Origin: Golubevia sp. BC0850
Taxonomy: Eukaryota; Basidiomycota; Exobasidiomycetes; Golubeviales; Golubeviaceae
DNA length: 64,000 nucleotides
Assembly: GCA_012976225.1 (NCBI GenBank)
Contig: JAAVVG010000010.1
Coordinates: 744,001 to 808,000, forward strand
Direction: 5' to 3'
This document shows positions 55,793-64,000 of this stretch, piece after piece. How positions within the stretch are numbered: the stretch's first letter is position 1; each line of letters opens with the position of its first letter. The translations under genes were made by a program, and so were the position numbers. The notes beneath the pieces are model-generated. The model made no database searches. It was not told the origin of the DNA and saw nothing but the letters and a program-made list of their open reading frames with translations.

Positions 55793-57897
55793 CTAATCAT
55801 CATCCCAGTTTGGGTTATGCTGAGGAGCTTTGATACCGGCTGGCTTGGACTGATTCGAAAGCAAGAAGAAAGGAGGGTCAGTCACTTAAAGTTCGAAAGA
55901 GGTGATGTTTGTAGAAAGAGAACTAGACTTGAGACTCACCATGATGATCGAATCTACGCTCAACACGTTCACAGCAGCTCCAGTTGCGTATCTTATAGCC
56001 CAGTATTTGGCGGCTAGAACGTCTAAGATTTGACGAGAGGTAGCAGAGCAAGTTCCATCAGAGTCAGAAGTCTTGAGTCCATCATTCTTGAAGAGGAGAG
56101 ACAGAAAGAAATGGATGAAAAAAGATCGATCAGCTGTCATGGCTCAAGAATAGGGGAAACACCACAAGGGAGAAGCAAACAAACTCACCTCAATATCGAT
56201 TCCAACATCAGCACCTTTATCACCAGAATGTTTTGCATAAAGAATGCTCAAAACTTCCGTAGCATCTAATCCAGCATTCTCAGCCAAAGTTTTAGGGACA
56301 ACTTCCAAAGCCTCTGCGAATTTCCTAATAGCATGTTGATTTAAACCAGGAGTTTTTTCACCTAATTCAGCGATACGTTTTGCCAATTCCAGTTCAGTAG
56401 CACCAGCCCCAGGTACTAATCTAGGATCCTTTGTTAGAGCCTTGATAACATTGACACCATCGTCAACAGCTCTTTCAACATCATCTAAATGATTTGCAGT
56501 TGCACCTCTTAAAACCACAGTGCACATTTTAGGCTTAGATTTCCCGCCCTTCCCATCAACTTCTTGTCTGAAAACTGTGACTCTATCACCACCAATTTCA
56601 GTAGTTTCAACGGCATCTACAAAACCAGCTTCTTCTGGTAATGGAGCTCCTAATCTTGCTAAAGGAGTTGCTCCAACCAATCTACATAACCTTCTCAATT
56701 CAAATTTGGACAAAATCTTAACCACCAAAATATCAAATCGATTTAAATAATGAAGAGCTAATTCACCAACTGTAGATTGAGTCACAACCACTTTAACTCC
56801 AGAATCTGAAATCTCTCTGATAATCTTTTCCAATTGTTGTTCTTCACCTCTTGAGAAAGAGGACAATTCTTCTGCGTTATTCAGAAGAACAGTTCCCTTG
56901 GTTTCAGTTTGAGAAATGTCCATTCCACAAGTATAGACTGCGACTTTACTTGATTTTGAAGATCGAATCGTTCCTTCTGGCATACGACCGAAGACCATTC
57001 CTCTTAAAACTCGAGATTCTGATAAAGATCCTCCCATGATCTTGACCACTCTGACATTGTCTACTGAGAAATCGGCTAGAGGGGAACCTCCTTTGGTTGA
57101 GGAGCTGTTGGAAGGTAGGACTAAGGAGACTGCTTGAGCTACTAGTGGGGCTAGGAGATCTTCGTTTCCGTATTGTTTGGAGGCTAGAGATGGACGCAGA
57201 GCTAAGGCTAGGGATTCTACTGTTGGTGGAGTGGTGAGGGTTGCGACGGATAGAGCTGGGGGAAAGGGTAGAGGAGGAGAGTAGAAGAAGGTTAGAAGAT
57301 GGAGCTAGGTAGAAGGCTTCCCTGAAACAGTGGCCCTTCCAATCGATTCTGATGATCTCTAAATGATCAACAGTGATCAATCTGTGCCTTGTATGCGACC
57401 TTCCAACAGAGCCTTTGCCTATTCCTTCCCAATCTTCTTGAACCTTCTTCCACTTGCTGGTACTCACTCTCCAATTCCTTCAAACACTTGTCCCTAGCAA
57501 CTTCATACCCTTGTAAGATCTCAGTAGGATGTAAACCCATCGTGATCAAATATTCAGCCTTCTTTAACAATTCACCAGCTAGAATCAGTACTAGATTAGT
57601 AGCGTCACCCATTTCAGCTTCCTGTTGTTGAGAAGCCATTACTAGTAATTTAGCAGCAGGATGAACTACATCTAATTCTCTAATGATAGTAGCAGCATCT
57701 GAAGTGACGAATAGCCTTTCTAAATGATTGATTACCATCTTATTTCTACCATTTGGTCCAAAGGAAGTTCTAACTATATCTGATAATTCGTTAACTGCTT
57801 GAATGTTCCTTAAGACTGCATCTTCAATCCCATGCATTTGCTTGTATCCATCTTTGAATAGTGAAGGTCCTCCTGCTTTGGGTACTTTTAGTGCCAT
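55793..57897 (-). CDS. CCT8: CCT8, theta subunit of the TRiC/CCT chaperonin, 566 aa
   Basis: Cytosolic group II chaperonin subunit needed to fold actin and tubulin. Exons are 57897-57468, 57255-56189, 56086-55940 and 55849-55793 (introns 212, 102, 90 nt), exactly 566 codons. The theta type is shown by the N-terminus SLFKDGYKQMHGIEDAVLRN, the segment NKMVINHLERLFVTSDAATI and the C-terminus PNWDDD. The ATP-site motifs TSFGPNG (44-50), GDATN (97-101, usual consensus GDGT) and GAGATELELA are present; the Gly to Ala change at the third position is unusual but keeps the Asp. Divergent from DPH5 with only 145 nt between ATGs. Confidence 0.95.
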
Positions 57898-58042
57898 CGT
57901 GCAGGTACTGGTAGTGATCTAGTGTTTAGTGATGGGAGGATCAACGTTCAAGAGGAAGATTCCAGTTGGAGTCTTGGAGAGAGAGCAAGTTCAAAATACG
58001 CGACTCCTCTCTCTTCTCTTCTTCTTCCTAACTAAGATTAAG
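57898..58042. promoter_or_regulatory. 145-nt bidirectional promoter, CCT8 / DPH5
   Basis: Both start codons face outward across 145 nt, so core promoters must overlap. A CT-rich tract (58005-58030) precedes DPH5. No TATA box seen. Confidence 0.5.
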
Positions 58043-59243
58043 ATGGTTCTATTCGTGATTGGATTGGGATTGAGTGATGAGTCGGATATCACTTTAAAAG
58101 GTTTAGAAGCCGTGAAATCAAGTGAAAAAGTTTACTTGGAAGCCTACACTTCAATTTTGATGGTCAAAGATTATCAAAAAAGACTGGTAAGTTTCAATCT
58201 CATTTGCCTTGCCTTCTCTCTCTCATCTTCCTTCCCTTCCTTCTCTTCCCTAGGAATCACTTTACGGGAAATCAATAATTTTAGCTCATCGAGAAGTAGT
58301 AGAACTCCAATCGTCTGAAATTCTCTCCTTAGCTTCAACTTCCAATGTCAGTTTTTTAGTAGTCGGTGATCCACTTTCAGCAACAACTCATACAGATTTA
58401 ATTCTAAGAGCTAGAAAATCAACTCCTCCAATCAAAGTGGTAGTAGTTCATAATGCGAGTATTTCAACTGCTATAGGTTCAACTGGTTTACAAGGTTACA
58501 ATTTCGGTCAAACCGTTTCAGTACCCTTTTGGACTGATAATTGGAAACCTGATTCTTGGTTGGAGAGGATTTTGGAAAACAACAAAATTGGAAATCATAC
58601 GCTTTTGTTGGGAGATATTAAGGTTAGGGAACAGAGTGAGAAGGATATGGCTAGGTGAGCGGAATTGAAATTCTTCACATCTCTTTTCTTAAGTATCGCC
58701 CTTTTTGCTCATTTCGTTTTCTCTCTCAACTTCTTTGTTCTATGGTCCTCATCATATCTTTCTAAATTCATCAGAGGAATCGAACGATATCAACCTCCAA
58801 GATACATGTTAATCCCTCAATTAATTTCTCAACTTTTAACAGCGTCTTCAAACCTCTCCTCTTCTTCCTCTTTACATTCCTACAATCTCTCATCTTCTTC
58901 AACTCTAGCAGTAGCCTTATGTCGTATGGGTTCAGAAGATGAATTCATTCTTTCAGGAACTCTTGGGGAACTTCTGACTTACGGTACAACCCTTCAAAAT
59001 GGAGAAACTCTCGAAGACCAGGAAGACATTGACGAGGAACTTCTATCAGAATCAGAGATTGAAAATCTGAAGAATCAAAGGAATGAAAAACTTGCTCTAA
59101 AGAAATTTGGTGGGGCTTTACATAGTTTAGTGATTGTCGGAAAAAGATTTCATCATTTAGAAAGAGAATATGCTGGAATGTTTCAAGTTGAGGGGAGCGA
59201 TTGGGATAGAGTTTCTAGAGAGGTGTATGGCTGTGAGGATTAA
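58043..59243 (+). CDS. DPH5: DPH5, diphthine methyl ester synthase, 337 aa
   Basis: SAM-dependent methyltransferase in diphthamide synthesis on elongation factor 2. Exons are 58043-58186, 58254-58654 and 58775-59243 (introns 67 and 120 nt), 337 codons. Family hallmarks are [20 protein letters not shown] at the N-terminus, [41 protein letters not shown] and, in exon 3, [11 protein letters not shown] followed by [17 protein letters not shown]. It is longer than the usual 285-300 aa because of a Ser-rich insert near residues 205-225 and an acidic insert ([17 protein letters not shown]). Cytosolic. Start chosen at the ATG giving the conserved VLFVIGLGL. Confidence 0.95.
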
Positions 59244-60344
59244 CCCAGATTTTTCGAGGGGTATGGGTTTGATTGAAACAAATGATTTAGGGAGTCGGTG
59301 AAGAGAAGGAAGTCATAGATCGATTGTAGATGGCTGAGGAGTTATATTAGGGGTTTTTTGAGATCTTCCTTTTGTCCTCAGTTTTCACTCAAGTTTATTC
59401 ATTTTAACCAATAGCAAGCGTGATTATATCCCAAGTTGCTCGTGAAGTATCAGAGAAAATAGAGGAACCTTGACTCCTAGAGTTTTTCCTTTCACCAAAA
59501 GCGATCATGGAACGACTTGTTTAATTTGAATCTCACTTCACCTTTGTGCAAGCTAGATCTGCGAGGCCTTGAACAACTTTCATTTGACTTTTCTCTTTTC
59601 CAGTCGACAGTTTCACATTCCGACAGGTGCCTGAGGTCTTGATTCTTGAAGTATTGACGTCAGCCAACTTGATGAGCATCTCACTCAGAACACTCAAACG
59701 TTTTCAGTAGGAGAGGGGATCAGATTCATCTTGGTCGATGTAGTTCGAGCACTCGCGTCAGCGAAGGCCAACAGTATACTTTGGCTAGCCCTCTATTACC
59801 TTCCTCGCAGCTTACTTGCCTTCGATGTTGCCATATCTCGAAGATAGAACCATAAGTTCTAGCTTTTACTCGAATCCTTTGGTTTGCAAGCTCTACTCAT
59901 CGGAATGAAATCTCGCTCACAACGCCAGACTTTCTCAAGGTTCAACAGATCTGAAGCTTCCACTGCTGGAAGGAGCAAAGCGTTACGTTACTCGTTGAAT
60001 GAAGTATTAGTCCAGAGAATCATATTCCTCTATCTAGCATGCAAGGATACACCGAAAGATTCGAGAAACGAATCACCGCCCTTCATTTCAAAAGCTTTGT
60101 TTTATGCTCTTCCACTTGACCATCTTTGATTTCATTTCCCGGGGGTGATGAAGGTGGATTTAAAGTTCCTCCTTAGCAACTCCAGAGGAAGCACGTCTTG
60201 AATCAGCACTTGCGCCTGAGATTCCGAGAAGTTCGACTGATAGCGGGAGGGTAGAGAGAGAAGGAAGGTTTAGAATTCAATCTTGCCTTCCAACAAGCGA
60301 AATCCATCTTTCACCCATGAACAAATATCATCTTTAGACCCCAA
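59244..60344. other. 1.1-kb intergenic region, no gene seen
   Basis: Lies between the 3' ends of DPH5 (+) and FKBP2 (-). Short frames on both strands (for example 59884-60129) have no family features or splice partners. It may contain the decayed remains of a gene, but I cannot identify one. Confidence 0.4.
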
Positions 60345-60999
60345 TTAAGAGGCTAATGAAAAGGACAGCCTGAGTTGGAGACCTTCTACATCTCCAGCAG
60401 CGAGCTCCACTACTCCATGATTCCACTCGCTCTTGTCCCAAGAAGACCTTCGCTCTTTTTCGCTGAACCACTACCTAAGAGATACCATATGCAAAGCATG
60501 ACTCACCATCAAAGACCAAAGTAGCTCCAGGGGGAATACTGGCCCCAGCTCCTCGATCTCCATATCCGAGTTTAGAAGGAATCTTTAGCTTTCTCTTTTC
60601 ACCTTCACACATATCCAATAGACCCTGTTCCCAACCTTTGATTACCTGCCCAGTGCCGATTGTGAACTGGGATTAAGAATGGTAGATTGGTGAATGAGCG
60701 AACATCTCCTTGACTTTGCTTTCCTGTCTTGTCCCCGCAAGCAAGCAAGGCTATCAGGTGAGGATACTCACGTCGAAAGGAGTACCTCTATCTAAAGAGC
60801 TATCGAACTTAGTACCATCCCAGAGTTTTCCAGTGTAGTGCATGGAAAGCTTATCACCAGATTGAGATTTGATTGGACAAGAAGTAGCTTTATGAGTTAC
60901 TCCAATTTGTAGCTCAGTTGGTTCAGCTCCTTTATTAGCTGAGATCGGTGATACTAAAACTAATGCTAAAGTTGAGATCGAGAATAAAGAAGTCTTCAT
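60345..60999 (-). CDS. FKBP2: FKBP2-type ER peptidyl-prolyl isomerase, 150 aa
   Basis: FK506-binding prolyl isomerase of the secretory pathway. Exons are 60999-60772, 60666-60507 and 60409-60345 (introns 105 and 97 nt), closing at 150 codons. A signal peptide (residues 1-21, hydrophobic core [13 protein letters not shown]) precedes an FKBP domain with [40 protein letters not shown] and [20 protein letters not shown], including the Tyr, Asp, Trp and Ile residues of the FK506 pocket. The last exon gives the final strand VEL but then a tail without HDEL-like signal. Its acceptor (GGAGTAG) has a poor pyrimidine tract, so the C-terminus is the weak point of the model. Divergent from CWC15. Confidence 0.88.
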
Positions 61000-61114
61000 G
61001 ATTTAATCCTTGTTGGTGGGTGAGAGGGTGAGAGCAGTCTCTCTTCTTGCTTTCCTCCCAATCCATCCAATCCTCAACTTCTCAGGATAGCATCTATTTC
61101 TGTTCCTATTAGCC
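61000..61114. promoter_or_regulatory. 115-nt bidirectional promoter, FKBP2 / CWC15
   Basis: Only 115 nt separate the two outward-facing ATGs. It contains CT-rich and CCAAT-like sequence (CCCAATCC near 61056). No TATA box. Confidence 0.45.
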
Positions 61115-62511
61115 ATGTCTACAGCTCATCGACCAACATGGGACCCAGCAGTGGGAAAATCTGATTCAAAACATCTTACAAAGAACTTTTCTGCAAAGTC
61201 AATGGCTGCTCATACAAGGTTAAAGTTCAGACAACCAGCTCAAAAGGATGGCCATTCAACTGATAGAAGAGATTTGAAAGCTCAATTGGAGAAAGCTGAA
61301 AAAGATGCTAGAAATAAGAAGAGAAAGGAACAAGGATTGCAACCTGAAGAGGAAGACAAGGAGGAGCTCGTGGATGAGAGAGAACAGAAAAGATTGAAAT
61401 TGGTAGAGGCAAGTAGGTTGGATAGAGATGATGATGATGATGACCAAGATCATGATCACTCAAATGGAAATGGAAACGGGAATTTGGAAAAGGGAAAAGG
61501 AAAAGCTGTTAATCCAGAGTGAGTAGAGGTTCCATCTTGAATCCACACTTCCGGAGCCATTGCTCCTCAGACTACAGCCTCTGTTGGATCTCATGACTGT
61601 TGGATCTCATGAGCAACCAACTTATTGCCTCAAGCATCTTCGATTTACTGCATTTCTAACCTTCCTCCCCCCCCCTTTCCTTCTCTTTCTCCATCTCTTG
61701 TCTGCTCTCTCCCTCTTCTCCCACTCCCCTCCTCTCCCTCAGCGCCGACTCCGACTCCGACTCTTCAGACTCAGACGACGACGACGACGAAGAAGATGAC
61801 ACAGCGCTTCTCCTAGCAGAATTAGAAAAGATCAAAAGAGAAAGAGCGGAAGAAGCAGCAAGGCAATCTAGAGAACTGAATGAAACTGAAGAGTTGGATA
61901 GAGAGGAAGAGATCGCTAGAGGGAATCCTCTGTTGAATTTGGAGAGAGCCATGGGAGGTGGAAAGACTGGTGGAGGAGGTGGTAGTGGAGGAGGGACTGG
62001 TGGGGGAGGGTTTGAAGTTAAGAGGAGATGGGATGATGGTGAGTATTGGTGAGGGGAGGGAAGCGGGGGAGGGATAGGGTCGGAGGGAAGGGGAGCTGGA
62101 ATATATGCTACCTTCCGTTCTTCTGTTGGAGTGGTGGGGAGGAGTTGATGGGCAGAGAGCTAGAATTTGAGTTCTCGTAGGAGTCTCTTGAATTTTCTGG
62201 TACAATCAATTTATCCACTCCTTTCCCTTCCCATTGCCTCTTCTGCTCCCCAATTTAGACGTCATCTTCAAGAATCAATCAGCAGGGAATGATGGTAGAG
62301 ATAAGAAAGGTTTCATCAACGATTTGACTAGGACTGAGTTCCACAAGAAGTGAGTATTTTGGCTTCTACATTGCGATCTCACGCGCTCCTTCCACATTTA
62401 TCTACAATCCTTCACTACACAAAAGAAACATCGCAAGTTATAGAAGTTGCTGATTGATTCCACCTCTTCCTTTCCTTCTTTAACAGGTTCATGAATCGCT
62501 ATGTTAGATAA
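61115..62511 (+). CDS. CWC15: CWC15/Cwf15 spliceosome component, 271 aa
   Basis: Subunit of the Prp19-associated complex of active spliceosomes. Exons are 61115-61518, 61743-62038, 62259-62349 and 62487-62511 (introns 224, 220, 137 nt), closing at 271 codons. Family pattern: start [16 protein letters not shown], then HTRLKFRQ; an acidic Ser/Asp run [20 protein letters not shown]; the [17 protein letters not shown] helix; NPLLNL; and the conserved C-terminus [13 protein letters not shown] ending FHKKFMNRYVR. A Gly-rich stretch near residue 215 is an insertion. The last exon is only 25 nt. Mobile peptide-like protein in known spliceosome structures; nuclear. Confidence 0.94.
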
Positions 62512-62764
62512 GAGTTCCGATACCGGTTTGTTCCTTTCGCGTTTGTTTTCTAACTCTCTTCTTCTACAGCCCGAAATCGATATTTTTAACAGTATTATGG
62601 TGCGATTAATGGACGAGAGTTTCGAGATTGTGTCGCTACGAAAAGAACCAAGCTGAGAAGAGAGACAAAAGAAGGAGTGAAGAGTGCAAGAGAGGGGCAA
62701 CGCTGTGTGAAGTTGAAACAGTGAGTCGTTCGAGGTTCCGGGGAACTCATCTTATTTTACCCGA

Positions 62765-64000
62765 TTGGACCCCTCAGAGCTTCGTGGGCCAGGTGCTATA
62801 GGGGATACCTGTTTTCTGCGCATCATTCTCCATTCACGAGGTTGTTCTATATTGTCGGTCGCATCCCTCTGTTACCTCTCCAACAACAACAGCATTTATC
62901 TCCTCCAGTTTGATGAGCTGCCGGAAAGATTCAGTCGCCTCAGCTCAAATGTAGTCGCTCCCCTGGAAGATATTCCCACAAACGGAGAATTTCAACTCCT
63001 GCCAGATTCTCGTCCAGCCCATCAAAAGGATTCATTTGCCTCCTCTATTTGGTTCCCAAGCATCTCTCAAGGAAAGATTGACAGGAGTCTCGGTTTCCCT
63101 CATTGGCGTTTCGAGTTCAGTGGCCCAGTCTATCAACCTGTCGTGTCGCTGGATGGCCTCGAAGCCCATCTCAAATCGCTGTACATCAATTCCAATGGAC
63201 CTGAAATCCTCTATCCTAGATTACTCGCTTAACGCAAATACGTGGACCTTGACTTGTCTACTGTTACTCAAGGACATGAATGGAAGAATTCCCTCCTCTA
63301 TTCTCTCCTCTATTCTCTCCTCTACTCTCTCCATTCATCCGATACAAGAACGACCCTGAGGCTGTGTGGAGCAAACATCTGCCTTGCTGATAGAAGGTGG
63401 GATACGAAATAAGGAACTGCCTCATCGTTTTTCGTTTACAGCCAACGTAGCTCACGATGAGCAACTGAGATGCTCAAGACAAATATCAAGTCACACATCG
63501 CAGGCTCTTATGGAGAGGAATCTTACTTTCAAGGTCACTTCTCCTATCATCCTCTCTTTATAGCCACATCTAAAGATGACTCTTTAGACCTTGGAGCAGA
63601 ATGTCAATGGAAGGACTTGGACTCTCTTTCTGTAGAAGAATTCGCGGATTTAGTTTGGAAGTGTTTGGTTGAAGAAAGGTCACTCAAAACAGTCACTATG
63701 TCTAAATCAGAAAAGGAATGGTTAGAGAAGAAAGCTGAAGAGAGGGAGACGAGGGCAAAAGAGGCTAAGGAAGAGAAAGAGGCAATTTTACAGGAAGCTA
63801 AGAAGCAAGAGGAGAAAAAAGCACTCGATGACAAGAAGTAAGATCTAATGCACATGGAGTTGAGTGACCCATCTAATGACTAGTAGAATCTCCAAGCTTT
63901 ACTTAGACCCCCCATGAGGTCTCTTCTTTCAAATTCTCTACAGATTTCTGGTCTACTTCGTCAACTCATTGCGGCTAACACTTCAAGAACTTACGTCCCA
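62765..64000 (+). pseudogene. LRR/F-box-like gene, decayed or unresolved, runs off the right edge
   Basis: A first frame, 62765-63232, includes YLLQFDELPERFSRLSSNVV and LEAHLKSLYINSNGPEIL. After an in-frame TAA the same frame continues (KYVDLDLSTVTQGHEWKNSL, then TTLRLCGANICLADR), meets further stops near 63410-63455, and reopens at 63461-63837. That part has SLSVEEFADLVWKCLVEE followed by a Lys/Glu coiled coil. A GTAAGA donor at 63838 and CTCTACAG acceptor at 63943 join in frame to FLVYFVNSLRLTLQELTS at the edge, an LRR-like segment. So the 3' half looks gene-like while the 5' half has at least two stops. It could be a pseudogene, or two exons of a gene whose start I have not found. Confidence 0.45.
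63291..63335 (+). repeat. 12-nt tandem repeat inside the LRR relic
   Basis: About three and a half copies of a TCTCCTCTATTC-like unit, translating to SLLYSLLYSLLYSL in the main frame. A young slippage expansion within old coding sequence. Confidence 0.6.

Noticed and set aside
1-64000. CRISPR array, rRNA, retroelement or viral remnants
   Set aside because: None seen: no regularly spaced repeats, no reverse transcriptase, integrase or capsid-like frames, no rRNA-like sequence.

Overview
The window looks like nuclear DNA of a basidiomycete fungus, perhaps a Pucciniomycotina-type yeast; the exact lineage is a guess. The reasons are genes with 2 to 7 exons, small introns with strong GTGAGT-type donors, mid-40s GC by eye, a fungal-type squalene synthase, a Cys-form selenoprotein K and an intron-bearing tRNA gene. 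Gene models below were built by joining open frames at GT..AG sites where phase, frame and protein family all agreed. Almost every multi-exon model closes exactly in frame.

Left part (1-16 kb). LHS1 (ER Hsp70) runs off the left edge on the minus strand. It is followed by about 9 kb of poorly conserved DNA with decayed F-box/leucine-rich-repeat (LRR) genes, a small unknown gene, an intron-containing tRNA-Glu(UUC) and a diverged direct repeat. KRI1 (ribosome biogenesis) lies at 12.7-15.8 kb on the minus strand.

Middle (16-40 kb). A 2.0-kb block carrying a broken F-box/LRR gene occurs at 16.0-18.0 kb and again, inverted, at 37.7-39.7 kb. The roughly 19.6 kb between them holds REX4 (-) and UTP20 (+), divergently transcribed, a secretory-pathway protein of unknown function (-), a fluoroacetate-dehalogenase-like alpha/beta hydrolase (+) and one intact F-box/LRR gene (-). 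KRI1, REX4 and UTP20 form a loose ribosome-biogenesis group.

Right part (39.7-64 kb). A mitochondrial carrier gene is followed by an ATF6-like membrane-anchored bZIP factor (two long ORFs joined by one intron), a selenoprotein-K homologue and a third copy of the broken F-box gene that is identical to the others only in its core. Next come an amidase-signature enzyme, ERG9, CCT8, DPH5, an ER FKBP, CWC15, and a decayed or unresolved LRR gene at the right edge.

Several genes serve the ER (LHS1, FKBP2, SELENOK, ERG9) and would be plausible clients of the ATF6-like factor. An ATF6-type core sits upstream of the factor's own gene, and two near-matches sit upstream of LHS1. The most unusual features are the ATF6-like factor with a candidate site-1 protease motif and the three near-identical copies of one already-broken F-box gene, with signs of gene conversion. 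I saw no viral or retroelement remnant, CRISPR array or rRNA.
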